Source of the DNA: Marinomonas rhodophyticola
GTDB taxonomy: Bacteria > Pseudomonadota > Gammaproteobacteria > Pseudomonadales > Marinomonadaceae
Direction: 5' to 3'
NCBI RefSeq assembly: GCF_026113935.1
Contig: NZ_JAPEUL010000009.1
Span: 764,501 to 828,500, forward strand
DNA length: 64,000 nt
The notes under the pieces are model-generated. The model saw only the letters and a list, made by a program, of their open reading frames with translations. It was not told the origin of the DNA and ran no database searches. A program made the translations under genes and the position numbers. How positions within the stretch are numbered: the first letter of the stretch is position 1; each line of letters starts with the position of its first letter. Shown piece after piece: positions 49,705 to 60,402 of the stretch.

Positions 49705-51060
49705 ATGAGATTAAAAAGTAAGATTATCTTGCTTGCTGTCGCGCCATTAATTGTCGCCACGACAATTATTACCTATTTGGGCTTTCAGTCCGCCCGTGAT
49801 TTGGCTGAGCAAGAGCTGGCTATTTACGAGTTCAATTTAGTCGATGCTAAAAAACAAGCCTTAAAAAATCATGTCAATATTGCTATGTCGGCCATTCGTC
49901 CCATCTTAGAAGACGATCAATTAGAGGATGCGGAAGCGCAATATCAGGTAAAAAAAATTCTGGCCGGATTAAGTTATGAGGACGATGGTTATTTTTTTGC
50001 TTATGAAATGTCCGGCGTGAATCTAGTCCACCCAACACAGCCAGATTTTGTGGGCAAAAACCTATGGAACTTTCAGGATCGCACCGAGAATTATTTGATT
50101 CAGGGCTTAATTCGTGCGGCTCAAGCGGGTGGTGGATATCACCGATATATCTGGGAGAAGCCGCCACTAATGAAACAAGAAGACAAATTAGGTTATGTGG
50201 TCGCCATTGATCGTTGGGATTGGATGATGGGCACAGGCTTGTATTTAGATGATATTTACGCCGAGCTTGCTAAAACAAAAAGCATTATGAATGACAATAT
50301 TCAGCGCAGCTTTTTTGCCGTGATTGAAGTGGTTGTTGTTACGGTTGTGCTGGTCATATTGCTGGGTCTTGCGATTAATCTTCATGAACATAAATTAGCC
50401 GATTCTAGATTAAAAGAGTTAGCGCAGCGCTTTATGCGTTTGCAAGTCAATGAAAGGCGAGGTTTTTCTCGAGAGTTGCATGACGGTATTAATCAGCTAT
50501 TGGTAAGTTGTAAGTTTCGTATTGAATTAGCAGAAAATAAATTAAAACGTGATCATGAAAAAGAAGTGATTCATCAGGAACTGGCCAAAGCGGGGGATTT
50601 GATTAATCAAACCATCAGCGAAGTGCGTCAAATTTCGCATAATTTACGACCGACTCTATTAGATGATCTAGGCTTAGATACAGCCCTGAGAACCCTAGTT
50701 GATCAATTTATGGAGCGTACCAGAATAAAAGTAGCTTATCGTTTTGAGGTGGTATCAAACATACCGGATGAAATTGAAATTACTATCTATCGTTTGACCC
50801 AAGAAGCGTTAACTAATATTGAAAAACATGCCCAAGCCAAAAATATTACCTTACATGTCTGGCAGTCTTATCGACACATTGGGTTCGAGTGCTTGGATGA
50901 TGGCTGCGGTTTTTCTCAGAAGAGTGTGTTGTCTTCCGGTATTGGCTTGATCAATATGCGAGAACGGCTCGAACTAATTGGCGGCGATTTTACATTAGAG
51001 TCCCAGCGTGGCAAAGGCACAAAGGTGCAGGCATTATTACCCTTGGAGCAAGGATTTTAA
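49705..51060 (+). CDS. Cache-domain sensor histidine kinase (NarX-type HisKA_3)
   Basis: 451 residues. Membrane helix 1 is at about residues 7-27, a periplasmic single-Cache domain (DDGYFFAYEMSGVNLVHPTQ to DRWDWMMGTGLYLDD) at 30-190, and helix 2 at about 203-227. The kinase core has the phospho-acceptor His in RGFSRELHDGINQLL, an N-box LTQEALTNIEKHAQ, DDGCGF and GIGLINMRERLELIGG. It probably senses a small organic acid outside the cytosol and signals to the regulator 23 bases downstream. Position after the TRAP genes suggests it controls them. Confidence 0.9.
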   Translation: MRLKSKIILLAVAPLIVATTIITYLGFQSARDLAEQELAIYEFNLVDAKKQALKNHVNIAMSAIRPILEDDQLEDAEAQYQVKKILAGLSYEDDGYFFAYEMSGVNLVHPTQPDFVGKNLWNFQDRTENYLIQGLIRAAQAGGGYHRYIWEKPPLMKQEDKLGYVVAIDRWDWMMGTGLYLDDIYAELAKTKSIMNDNIQRSFFAVIEVVVVTVVLVILLGLAINLHEHKLADSRLKELAQRFMRLQVNERRGFSRELHDGINQLLVSCKFRIELAENKLKRDHEKEVIHQELAKAGDLINQTISEVRQISHNLRPTLLDDLGLDTALRTLVDQFMERTRIKVAYRFEVVSNIPDEIEITIYRLTQEALTNIEKHAQAKNITLHVWQSYRHIGFECLDDGCGFSQKSVLSSGIGLINMRERLELIGGDFTLESQRGKGTKVQALLPLEQGF

Positions 51061-51083
51061 CCGCCTAGAGAAGAGTGATAATA

Positions 51084-51716
51084 ATGATAAAAAAGATTCG
51101 AGTGCTGTTGGTAGATGATCATATGTTGGTGTTGGATGGTCTTCAAGCGCGTTTGGAGTTAGAAGGCAATATTGACATCATTGCGACGGCGTCAAATGGT
51201 TTGGAAGCGCTTGAAAAAGCCAAAGACACAGAGCCAGATTTGGTTTTAATGGATGTTTCTATGCCTGTTTTAAATGGTTTAGAGGCCACTAAGCGTTTTA
51301 AAGCAGAACAACCCCATGTCAAAATACTGATGCTCAGTATGCACAATGATAAAGAATATATTTTGTCTTTAATTCAGTCTGGTGCGAATGGGTATGTGTT
51401 AAAAGATGTGTCTTCGGAAGAGCTAGTACAAGCGATTAATACTGTGTATCAGGGAGGAACGTATTTTAGTTCTGGTGCGTCTGATTCTCTTTTTTCTCAG
51501 GTAGTTCCTAACTTATCTTGTGAAGAATTGAGTAAACGGGAAATGGCAGTTTTAAAAGCACTTGCGATGGGTTTGTCTAATAAAGAAATTGCCTTATCGT
51601 TAAACATCAGTGTGAGGACCGTTGAAACCCATCGGCAAAATCTTAAAAACAAACTGAATATTCACACGTCCGCTGGTTTGGTGAAATATGCACTCGCTCA
51701 CCAGTTAATTGATTAA
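51084..51716 (+). CDS. NarL/LuxR-family response regulator
   Basis: 210 residues from ATG 51084. Receiver domain with VDDH acidic pocket, phospho-acceptor in LVLMDVSMPVLNG, and K in YVLKDVSSEEL. The C-terminal LuxR-type HTH reads LSKREMAVLKALAMGLSNKE to SVRTVETHRQNLKNKL. Cognate partner of the preceding Cache-domain kinase; likely regulates the TRAP operon, as inference. Confidence 0.93.
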   Translation: MIKKIRVLLVDDHMLVLDGLQARLELEGNIDIIATASNGLEALEKAKDTEPDLVLMDVSMPVLNGLEATKRFKAEQPHVKILMLSMHNDKEYILSLIQSGANGYVLKDVSSEELVQAINTVYQGGTYFSSGASDSLFSQVVPNLSCEELSKREMAVLKALAMGLSNKEIALSLNISVRTVETHRQNLKNKLNIHTSAGLVKYALAHQLID

Positions 51717-51856
51717 CGGTGCTTGCCTTGTAAGCAAGAGCAAATGGAATGTTTTCTTAGATTGTAAGCCTTTCTTTGCATAACAAGGTAGAGTAGGACT
51801 ACGGCAACCGTGTCGTGGGCTTTTTAGTAAGCTTTTTCTGACAAATGGAGTCCACT

Positions 51857-52662
51857 ATGCGTGTTTTACTTTTTCCATTCATTGTAATGTGTTTGCTTTT
51901 TTCGTCTTTTTTTCGACTGTGTACGCCGCTGATGATTGGTATCGTCCGCCTGTTGGTGTAACTTGGCAATGGCAATTAGATGGTGTCGTTAATGAAGATT
52001 ACGATGTGGATTTATATGACATCGATTTATTTGATTCGTCTGTTGAACTGATTCAACGTCTACAAGCATCCGGTAAAAAAGTCATTTGTTATTTTTCCGC
52101 GGACTCATACGAAGATTGGCGACCGGATGCCGCAGATTTTTCCGCGCAAGACTTAGGCAAAACTTTGAAAGGTTGGGACGATGAGCGCTGGTTAGATATT
52201 CGCTCCAGTCAAGTGCGTGATGTGATGGTTCGCCGGCTTCGTTTGGCTACTGAAAAAGGGTGTGATGGTGTGGTGCCCGACAACGTGGACAGTTACCGCA
52301 CTAATACAGGTTTTTCTTTTCGAGCTAATGATCAGCTGGATTATAATCGATTTTTGGCGACGCAAGCCCATCAATTAGGCTTAGGGATTGGTTTGAAGAA
52401 CAATCCAGACCAGGCCCGAACCTTGAGTAGTGACTTTGATTTTGCCGTGACAGAGCAATGTTTTGAATATTCTGAGTGTCGTTCTTACTTGGGCTTTATT
52501 CAAGCTGGGAAGCCAGTTTTAAACGCTGAATATCGTAGAATTTATGTGGACGATGAGTCAGAGCGTAACAGTATGTGTCAGCAATCTCAGCGCTTAGCGT
52601 TCAGCACTTTGGTTTTGCCCAAAATGTTAGATGATCAATTTCGCCTAAGCTGTGTGCCGTAA
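51857..52662 (+). CDS. Secreted GH114-like (endo-alpha-1,4-polygalactosaminidase) protein, frameshifted
   Basis: About 268 residues after repair. It begins ATG 51857 with a hydrophobic signal peptide (MRVLLFPFIVMCL to STVYAADDWY). The TIM-barrel-like body shows TWQWQLDG, KVICYFSADSYEDWRPDA, EKGCDGVVPDNVDSYRTNTG and IGLKNNPDQA, the pattern of the TM1410/GH114 family. The break is in T-runs at about 51893; one more T restores the frame. It may degrade extracellular galactosaminogalactan-like or biofilm polysaccharide, which is inferred from the family. Confidence 0.8.
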
Positions 52663-52685
52663 TTTTATATTGATAGGATGACGAA

Positions 52686-53519
52686 ATGACGCCTTCTACA
52701 CATCCGCTTTTCTGGCGAGATCCAGCTTTGCCTTTTGTGGAGCTTCGCCAAGTATTAGATGGCCGAAAAGTGAGCTACGCACCGCATTCCCACCAAGAAT
52801 GGTCTATTGGTGCTATTCTGAAAGGTCAAAGTGAATTTCTGTGTGCAGATCGATTGTACAGCGTTGAGCGTGGTGCTTTGGTGATGATGAATCCAGATGT
52901 GGTGCATGCGTGTAATCCTCGCCAAGATTCCCCTTGGGCCTATTACATGATGCATCTTGATAAAAACTGGTTGGCTTCTTTGTTATTTTTTCATGGTATC
53001 AGGAAAACGCAATGTTGGCAGAATAGCGTCGCCGATACCTTGTTATCCGCTCAGATATATCAAAGTTTTGTGGCAGTGTGTGAATGTTTAATGGCAACGG
53101 ATCTTGCCTCTGCTGAAAAGAGGCAAAGGTTGGAAGCCGTGCTGGTGGATGTATTTACTCAGTTAGCATCTGACAATAGCGAATCGGCTACCACTTTGCC
53201 GGCCAATAACTTGTATCAAGTCGCACATTATTTGCATCAACACTGTCTACAAGATACCTCTATTGAGCAGATAAGTGCCGAATTTGGTTTCAGCACTGGC
53301 TACTTGGTGCGTGCATTTAAGCGTCATTTTAATATGACGCCTCATGCTTATCGTTTGAATCGTCGTATTCAACTTGGTCAGCAAGCGTTGAAGCAAGGGC
53401 AAGCCATCGCAGACGTGGCTCAGGCTATTGGCTTTAGCGATCAAGCCCATTTTCAGCGTGTGTTTAAACAGCGAGTAGCCGCTACCCCTGATCAATATCG
53501 TCGTTCGCTTTCTTCTTAG
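52686..53519 (+). CDS. AraC-family transcriptional regulator
   Basis: 277 residues. N-terminal cupin-type sensor (PHSHQEWSIGAILKG, MNPDVVHACNP) and C-terminal double HTH of AraC type (ISAEFGFSTGYLVRAFKRHF and IADVAQAIGFSDQAHFQRVF). Such AraC proteins often regulate a neighbouring LysE exporter, and one lies directly convergent, 12 bases after the stop. Effector unknown, perhaps an amino acid. Confidence 0.9.
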   Translation: MTPSTHPLFWRDPALPFVELRQVLDGRKVSYAPHSHQEWSIGAILKGQSEFLCADRLYSVERGALVMMNPDVVHACNPRQDSPWAYYMMHLDKNWLASLLFFHGIRKTQCWQNSVADTLLSAQIYQSFVAVCECLMATDLASAEKRQRLEAVLVDVFTQLASDNSESATTLPANNLYQVAHYLHQHCLQDTSIEQISAEFGFSTGYLVRAFKRHFNMTPHAYRLNRRIQLGQQALKQGQAIADVAQAIGFSDQAHFQRVFKQRVAATPDQYRRSLSS

Positions 53520-53531
53520 AGCTATTACCTC

Positions 53532-54122
53532 TTAGATCAGTATTAGCGCACAACTTCCTGCCAGTAATATTGCTAAGGTTTTATTTAGCAAGCGCATCTT
53601 GGCTGGGCTTTGGAAATACTGCCCGAGTATTTTTCCTACCCACACCCAAACGCCTAAAGACAGCCAACAGATAGGTAGATATAAGCTCGCAAAAATCATC
53701 ACTTGCGTTGTTTCGGCGTTGGGAATATACGCGGCAATGCCAGACAGTGATGCCAGCCAAGCTTTTGGATTGAGCCATTGCATAATGGCACCTGTCATAA
53801 AGTTGGGGATTTTGTTGTGTTTGTCTGAATTGAGTTCACCGTGATCGGTGAAGAGTTGAAAACTGAGATACACCAGAAAGGCAATACCTAGCCATTGCAG
53901 TACTTTGGTAATCCAACTTAATTGGTCAATTAGATAATGCAGACCAAAGCCAATCAGCAAAAACAGCACAATAAAACCGAGTGTCGCCCCTGTGACAAAA
54001 ACAAGCCCAGTTTTGATGCCGTAACGAGCACTGCTGCTCAGTGAAAGCAGGTTAACCGGTCCAGGTGATAAAGACGCTGCTAAAGCAAATAAAGACATGG
54101 AAGCAAGAAGTGAAAGAGTCAT
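53532..54122 (-). CDS. LysE/RhtB-family amino acid exporter
   Basis: 196 residues, about six membrane helices. The N-terminal LysE signature SLSPGPVNLLSLSSSARYG is clear, then GATLGFIVLFLLIGFGL and WLNPKAWLASLSGI. It exports amino acids or related compounds. Convergent with the AraC-type regulator. Confidence 0.9.
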   Translation of the reverse strand: MTLSLLASMSLFALAASLSPGPVNLLSLSSSARYGIKTGLVFVTGATLGFIVLFLLIGFGLHYLIDQLSWITKVLQWLGIAFLVYLSFQLFTDHGELNSDKHNKIPNFMTGAIMQWLNPKAWLASLSGIAAYIPNAETTQVMIFASLYLPICWLSLGVWVWVGKILGQYFQSPAKMRLLNKTLAILLAGSCALILI

Positions 54123-54289
54123 TAGGTGTTCCTAAAAAGATAATAAACAGGTGTTTACTATCGTTTTTTTAGAAGTCTTGCGTATTGAACAAAATTGACC
54201 TTTTAAGGATTGTTTCGCATATGGCATATTTTTAGCGACAAAGGCGGAGTATGATTTTGCGAAATCATCTTATTTCATCAGGAGTTCTC

Positions 54290-54586
54290 ATGATTCGTCA
54301 TGTACTGTTTATAAAGTTCAAGGCAGATGCGACCGCAGAAGCCATCTCAAGGTGTTTCAATCATTTTGATTCGATTAAAAGCAAGATTGCCGGTATTGAA
54401 GCGGTTGAATGGGGCGTAAACATGAGTAAAGAGGGGCTTAATAAAGACTACTCCCACTGCGTATTTATGACCTTTGTTGATGATGCGGCTCTGGATCATT
54501 ATATCCCGCATCCAGATCACGACGCTTTAAAAGCACAGCTTGTGCCGATTTTAGAAGACATTATCGTCTTCGATTACGCCTTATAA
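54290..54586 (+). CDS. Dabb (stress-responsive A/B barrel) domain protein
   Basis: 98 residues from ATG 54290 (GGAG ribosome site). The Dabb fold: IRHVLFIKFKADATAEAI, EAVEWGVNMSKEGLNKDYSH and DHYIPHPDHDAL. It has no known reaction; relatives form small dimeric alpha+beta barrels. Monocistronic, with a strong terminator. Confidence 0.9.
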   Translation: MIRHVLFIKFKADATAEAISRCFNHFDSIKSKIAGIEAVEWGVNMSKEGLNKDYSHCVFMTFVDDAALDHYIPHPDHDALKAQLVPILEDIIVFDYAL

Positions 54587-54590
54587 GAAT

Positions 54591-54625
54591 AAAGCCCGCC
54601 TTAAGTTTCCTTGAGGCGGGCTTTT
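54591..54625. terminator. Terminator between Dabb and DJ-1 genes
   Basis: AAAGCCCGCCTTAAG...TTGAGGCGGGCTTTTT: an 11-bp stem with a loop, followed by T5; serves the Dabb gene and possibly the convergent DJ-1 gene. Confidence 0.88.
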
Positions 54626-54654
54626 TATCGCTTATCTTAATTGACTAAGGAGGT

Positions 54655-55344
54655 TTATTTAGCCAGTTGAGCCAATAGTTTCTCAGCGACTAGTTCAGAA
54701 CTTGCAGGATTTTGACCTGTGATCATCAAGCCATCTTGGACCGCGAAAGGTGTCCAATCTGCTGTGTTTTTGTAATCCGCGCCACGTTTCTTCATTTCAT
54801 CTTCTAACAAGAAAGGCACAACCTCTGTTAATTGCACAGCCGCTTCTTCGCTGTTAGTAAAACCTGTCACGGTTTTACCCTTGATGAAGTACTCGCCGTC
54901 AGCGTCTTTGATGTTTAAGAAAGCGCTTGGTGCGTGACACACAGAAGAGATTGGCTTGTTCGCTGCGATGAAGCTTTCGATCAAGGCAATGGATTCTTCG
55001 TTTTCAGTCAAATCCCAAAGTGGGCCATGGCCGCCTGGATAGAAGATGGCATCGAAGTCTTCTTGTTTCATATCGCTAAGTTTTACCGTGTTAGCGATCA
55101 CGTCTTGCGCGGCCTGGTCTTTGTAAAAGCGTTCCGTTGCTTTGGTTTGCGCATCTGGCGCTGTGCTGTTTGGGTCAATAGGTGCTTGGCCGCCTTTTGG
55201 CGTAGCAACCGTGACTTCTGCGCCAGCATCAAGAAACGCATAATAAGGAGCGGCAAACTCTTCTACCCAAAAGCCTGTCTTGTGACCTGTATCACCCAAA
55301 TCTGAATGTGATGTTAGAACGACTAGAATTTTCTTCGTACTCAT
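54655..55344 (-). CDS. DJ-1/PfpI-family glyoxalase/chaperone-like protein (Hsp31-like)
   Basis: 229 residues. Nucleophile Cys is in ISSVCHAPSAFL, the acid in FYPGGHGPLWDL, and the fold starts KKILVVLTSHSDLG. Length and the WVEEFAAPYYAFLDAG block fit Hsp31-like class I amidotransferase-fold proteins that act on methylglyoxal or as chaperones. Divergent from a LysR gene 154 bases away, likely its regulator. Confidence 0.88.
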   Translation of the reverse strand: MSTKKILVVLTSHSDLGDTGHKTGFWVEEFAAPYYAFLDAGAEVTVATPKGGQAPIDPNSTAPDAQTKATERFYKDQAAQDVIANTVKLSDMKQEDFDAIFYPGGHGPLWDLTENEESIALIESFIAANKPISSVCHAPSAFLNIKDADGEYFIKGKTVTGFTNSEEAAVQLTEVVPFLLEDEMKKRGADYKNTADWTPFAVQDGLMITGQNPASSELVAEKLLAQLAK

Positions 55345-55498
55345 ATTTACCTCCTGAATGCGTCAGTGGTTGATTAATTAACTTGCGATTAGTCTATCTA
55401 ATTTATCTAATGGATATAATGGGAGGATTTTTGACTTAATTGGTTTAATAATTGATACAATTAAACGTATTCCTTAGTGACAAATAAGAGGCATTACT

Positions 55499-56393
55499 AT
55501 GGATGTGTCCTTTGAACAGTTAAAAAGCATGGTGGTGTTTGCCCAAGTGGTGGAGCAAGGCAGTTTAACCGCGGCGGCCAAGTTTATGGGGATTTCCCGA
55601 GGTGTGGTGAGCTATCACCTGAAAAAATTAGAAGAACAACTGGGTGTCAAACTGCTGAATCGTACCACTCGCTCTTTATCATTGACTGAAACGGGCGAGG
55701 CTTATTATCAGCGTTGCCGTGCGATTGCGTTTCAGGCCCATGAAGCGAATTTACAGATAGAGAAAGCCAAACAAGAGGTCCGAAGGCAAATTGAAAATTA
55801 CTTGTCCGGTTAATTTAGGATTGCAGGTGATTGTGCCAGCGCTGAATAAATTTCGAAGGCTTTACCCTTTAATCGAATTGAATGTTTCCTTAAGTGATGA
55901 AGTGGTCAATATCATTAAAGATGGTGTCGATCTGGCAATTCGCGGTGCACCGTTACTAGACTCGGGGCTGCAAGCCAGCAAATTAAAAACTTTTGAAACT
56001 TGTCTGTGTGGTTCGCCAGAGTATTTTCGACGTCGTGGTCGTCCAATACAGCCTGAAGAGCTTTATGACCATGATTGGGTGGTTTATACACCAGCGGCGA
56101 ATACAGTACACCTTAGCCAAGGGAATAAATCGTTCAGCTTGTCTGTCCATGGTGCCGTCAGCACGAACAATGCGGCAGCGAGAACCATCTTTTTGGAAGG
56201 CGGTAATGGCATAGGGCGCATTCCCATGTACGACGCGCTACCGCGTATCGCTAATGGCAGTTTAGAGCGAATTTTGCCCGATTATAAATGTACGGGAATT
56301 GATGTCTATGCGGTTTTTCCACCAGGAACCGCAGAGTCTAAAAAACTTCGCTTGCTGTTAGATTTTATGAAAACGTCGTTTGCTCGGTTTTGA
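55499..56393 (+). CDS. LysR-family transcriptional regulator (frameshifted)
   Basis: About 297 residues after repair. N-terminal HTH with SLTAAAKFMGISRGVVSYHLKKLEEQLGVKLLNRTTR-like segments (GSLTAAAKFMGISRGVVSYH) is intact. The break near 55779 (AAGAGGTCCGAAGG): dropping the T gives EAEGKLKITCPVNLGLQVI and the full effector domain. Divergent from the DJ-1-like gene, so that gene is the likely target. The intergenic ATTGATACAAT at 55450 is a candidate LysR box. Confidence 0.85.
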
Positions 56394-56563
56394 TCGAAGA
56401 ATGTGTTTTGTAATAAGTTTCGCAAAGCATTGTTACAAGCTGTGATGTTTTTTAGGGAATTGTGTGTGAACAGGATCTTCTGTTTTATTTTGATTATCAT
56501 GGTACGACTACGGATGAAATTTTATATGAGAAGGAATGATTATTTAAATGATAGGAACCTCTT

Positions 56564-58427
56564 GTGCTGATTAAACACAAATTAATTTTGAATACGGCCT
56601 TGCTGATTGTTGCACTGGTTGCCATGTTAGGACTTTTTTACAACACCCAGAGCAATCTTGAAAAACTAACATATGCCAAGAGCTTAGTCTTGCAGCAGAA
56701 AGTGGATATGTTGACGTTGCGTCGTAATGAAAAAGATTTCCTTGCCCGTCTTGATCTTTCCTACGAGACAAAATTCAACGAGACTATGACGTCTCTTCTT
56801 GAAGATCAGTCCTTACTTGAAAGTATGATGAATGAGTTTTCCATCGAGACAAATAGTTTAAAGGAACTCATGGTGTATTTTAAAGAATATCAAACGAGTT
56901 TTACGTCGGTCGTGACGGCTTCTGAAACGCTAGGCTTAACACCAGAGACAGGCTTGCAAGGACAATTACGCAGAGCGGTACACAATATAGAAAGTGAATT
57001 GTCTGCGCTAAACCAGGATGCGTTATTAGTAACCATGTTACAGCTGCGTCGCCATGAAAAGGATTTTATGTTGCGCCAAGATCCTAAGTACATAGCTTCT
57101 TTTAATCAAACCTTAGACCGATTAGAAAGTAACGTGCAAACAGCTTCATTGCCTGAGGACAAAGTGTCGTTACTGGTTTCCCTTGCTGAACAATATAGTC
57201 AGAGTTTTAATCAATACGCAGATGGGAAAAAAGCATTAGGTTTGAATAGCCAAGAAGGTAAGCTATTAGCGATGCGCGAGTCTATTCATAGAACGGAGAC
57301 TGCGCTCGATAGTTTAGAGTCACAATTAAACGCAGTTATTCAGGCAAAAGCCTCTTTTGCTATGATGATCACGACCATTCTGTGCGGTGTTATTATTGTG
57401 CTTGGGGTGTTTGTGGCTTGGATAATAAATCGTACGATCAGTTCAGCCTTGAATACAATTCAAACGACGATGCGAGACATTCAAACTACGCATAATCTGC
57501 GTCTGCGTGTTGATCTGCCTGCAAAAGATGAGATTGGTTTTGTTGCGGCTAGTATTAATGAAATGCTGGTGGACTTTAGTCGTGTTATAGCAAACGCCGA
57601 TCAAACGGTTAAAAATATGAATACGACTACTATTGAGTTGTCAAAAAATGCCGCGCGTACGTCGGACGATGCCCAGAAACAAAGAGCGGAAACTGATATG
57701 GTTGCTGTGTCGGTCACGGAAATGGTCGGCACTGTGGAGGATATATCTCGAAATATGGAAATGGCCGCGTCGAAAGCCTTATCCACTCAAGAAAACGCTC
57801 GTGAAGGTCAGTTGAAAGTGAGGCTCAGCCATTGGTCGTATACGCCAGCTTTCGGAACGATTAGAAGGTTCTGTTGAAACGGTCAGCGAATTAGCTAAAG
57901 AAAGTGAGAGCATTGGCACGGTATTAAATGTGATTCAGGGCATTGCTGAGCAGACTAATTTGTTGGCATTAAATGCGGCAATCGAAGCGGCGAGAGCCGG
58001 TGAACAGGGGCGTGGCTTTGCGGTGGTCGCTGATGAGGTACGTGCGTTAGCCAGCCGCACACATTCTGCAACAGAAGAAATTTCTGATATCATTCTTACT
58101 TTGCAAGAGCGCACAAAAAGCATTGTCGTGTTAATGGAAGATTGCCGCCAAGATGGTGTCTTAAGCCGTGATGAAGCCGCCATTACAGGCGTGGTGCTTG
58201 ATCAGATCGTGTTGGATGTAGAGGAAATCTCGACCATGGCAGGGGCGGTATCAACAGCCATTGAACAGCAGACCATTGCCGCCAACGAAATTAGTAAAAA
58301 CGTCGATACTATTCGTGAAATTACGGAAGATACCACTGAGTCTGTGGCCCTAAATTCGAAAGCAAGCCAAGCGATTGCCGCTCAGGCGGACTCTTTGAAT
58401 CGCAGTATTTCAATTTTTAAAGTGTGA
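56564..58427 (+). CDS. Methyl-accepting chemotaxis protein (frameshifted)
   Basis: About 621 residues after repair. GTG start with AGGAACC upstream. Membrane helix 1 at about 8-28, a long helical periplasmic sensor with two similar repeats ([14 protein letters not shown] and [14 protein letters not shown]), helix 2 at about 262-287, HAMP, then the signalling domain with the hairpin tip [20 protein letters not shown]. The break lies at 57818-57826; dropping one base joins REGQLKV to [16 protein letters not shown]. The repeated sensor unit suggests a helical-bimodular (HBM-like) ligand domain. Confidence 0.85.
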
Positions 58428-58532
58428 AAACTTCCAGTGTATTAGTGTACGAGCCTCTAGTGTAAAACTTGGAGCTTCTGGAGTCAGCTAGCCTACGGAT
58501 GATAGATGACTCGCTGTCTGATAAGCTGTGAA

Positions 58533-60188
58533 TTAAATCGAAAACCGTTGCACGCTTATTATTAAGCTTTGAGCGATGTCTTTGAGATGATGGGCGGCGT
58601 TAGACACTTCATGAACGGCCTCGCTGTTCGACCTGTTGAGTTGAGCGCTCTCTTCGACGCTTTGTGCGACATCATTACTCGCCTTACTTTGCTCGGCTAG
58701 AATCAGTGTAATCTGATCCAGTGAGGTTAGGACTTGTCTGGTGCTGTCTTCTATTTCACGCATAGCAACGCCTGTTGCGTCAACACCGTCTATAACGGGC
58801 TGCATTTGACTGGCACTGCTTTCCATTACGGCTATCGCTAGCTTAGTGTCTCTTTGAATCGTGTTGATGGTATTGGATATTTCTGCGGTTGATTGGCCTG
58901 TTTTTTCAGCAAGAGTGCGAACTTCATCGGCCACCACAGCGAACCCTCTTCCAGTCTCTCCCGCTCTGGCGGCTTCTATTGCGGCATTGAGTGCCAATAA
59001 ATTGGTTTGGTCTGCAATTTCTTGGATGACGCCAATCACGCTGTATATTTTTTCAGATTGAGACCCTAATTTATGAATAGATTGAGTTGCTTCTTGAATT
59101 GATTTGGCAATTTTTTTGATATCGATAATGTTTTGTTGCAGCTGTTTTGCGCCATTAGAGGAGGCATCACGAGCATTACTGGAGAGCTGATGAGCCTCAT
59201 CTGCACTACCTGATACTTGGCTAATGCCATAGGTTAGTTCTTCTACAGAGGCTGAAATAGTGGTTGAGGTATCGCTTTGTTGAGTACTACTGACTGCGAC
59301 TTGATGCGATGAGGCAGCCAATTGTTGAGAAGACGTCACTAGGGAGTGGCTGGCATCGCGAATTTGCTCTATGACTTGTCGAAGTGCGACCTGCATTTTA
59401 TACATCTGGGCGAGCAAGCTGGTCTGATCGTCGGATTTTAGCTGTATAGCTGTGGTTAAGTTTCCCTCTGAAATACTTTTGACAATGTTTGCCGCATAGG
59501 CAGGATCGCCGCCAAGCTGGCTCATGACATGACGATTGATCCAAAGTGCTAAAATAACAATCAGCAATACAATGACAGAGCAGATGAGGATAGATCGGTT
59601 TAAAGCCGTATGGCTGGTCTCATCCAGAAAGCTTAATTGTTCTGTAATCAAGGTGCTGTATTGTTTTTCTGAGGTTTCGACGAGCGTATCCATGGCGGCT
59701 AAGGCTGGACGATCTATGCCTTTAACCATTTTATCTATTTTTTGTCCTGCGGCACTGTCTTTGGGATCAAAGGTGTCTAATGCTATTTGATACTGGTCAC
59801 TGAGTTGTGTGTGCAATACCGCTAATTCATCTAGATTTCTGGTATTGACATTTAGTGTTTGCATAAGCGTTTTGGCGACGACAAAGTCATGAATAACGTC
59901 AGCTCGATGCTGTTTGAATTCCGCTTTGTATTTTTCATAGCTTTGAGGGTCATTGCCTCGGATTAAAGTGTCCTTAAAGGCTTTTACTTGCAGGAGTAAA
60001 TTCATTTTTGCGTTTTCAATGGCGAGAAGGGTGTTGCTTTGTCGTTGGATGGTTTCGAGATTATTGTGAGTCGTTTGACCGCTGGAAGAAATAGTGAATA
60101 CACCGCTTATTCCAATTAAGGCTGAACCTAGGATAGCGATAACGGCAAATAACCAAAGTCTGGTCGCAGTTGTAAAGTTTACTATCAT
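58533..60188 (-). CDS. Methyl-accepting chemotaxis protein
   Basis: 551 residues from ATG 60188, chosen because AAGGAT lies eight bases upstream (an ATG at 60197 overlaps that site). Membrane helix 1 at about 8-28, a four-helix-bundle periplasmic sensor, helix 2 near 185-205, HAMP, then the signalling hairpin [20 protein letters not shown] and [18 protein letters not shown]. Intact. Convergent with the preceding chemoreceptor; ligand unknown. Confidence 0.92.
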   Translation of the reverse strand: MIVNFTTATRLWLFAVIAILGSALIGISGVFTISSSGQTTHNNLETIQRQSNTLLAIENAKMNLLLQVKAFKDTLIRGNDPQSYEKYKAEFKQHRADVIHDFVVAKTLMQTLNVNTRNLDELAVLHTQLSDQYQIALDTFDPKDSAAGQKIDKMVKGIDRPALAAMDTLVETSEKQYSTLITEQLSFLDETSHTALNRSILICSVIVLLIVILALWINRHVMSQLGGDPAYAANIVKSISEGNLTTAIQLKSDDQTSLLAQMYKMQVALRQVIEQIRDASHSLVTSSQQLAASSHQVAVSSTQQSDTSTTISASVEELTYGISQVSGSADEAHQLSSNARDASSNGAKQLQQNIIDIKKIAKSIQEATQSIHKLGSQSEKIYSVIGVIQEIADQTNLLALNAAIEAARAGETGRGFAVVADEVRTLAEKTGQSTAEISNTINTIQRDTKLAIAVMESSASQMQPVIDGVDATGVAMREIEDSTRQVLTSLDQITLILAEQSKASNDVAQSVEESAQLNRSNSEAVHEVSNAAHHLKDIAQSLIISVQRFSI

Positions 60189-60402
60189 GACAAACATCCT
60201 TATATCTCGTGGGTGGGATTTTTTATTTAGATAAGGTAAAAGTGTAGTTCAAGGATTTATTTTGTTTTGTCATTTGCTTGGTTGGAAATAGATATTTTAT
60301 TTATGACAGTGGGCAGCATTAGACTAAAAAAGCAGATAAAGTGCGTATATCAAATGGTTTGTTGATGATTGAAATTTGTATGGGTGATACTGAGGAGGTG
60401 TT

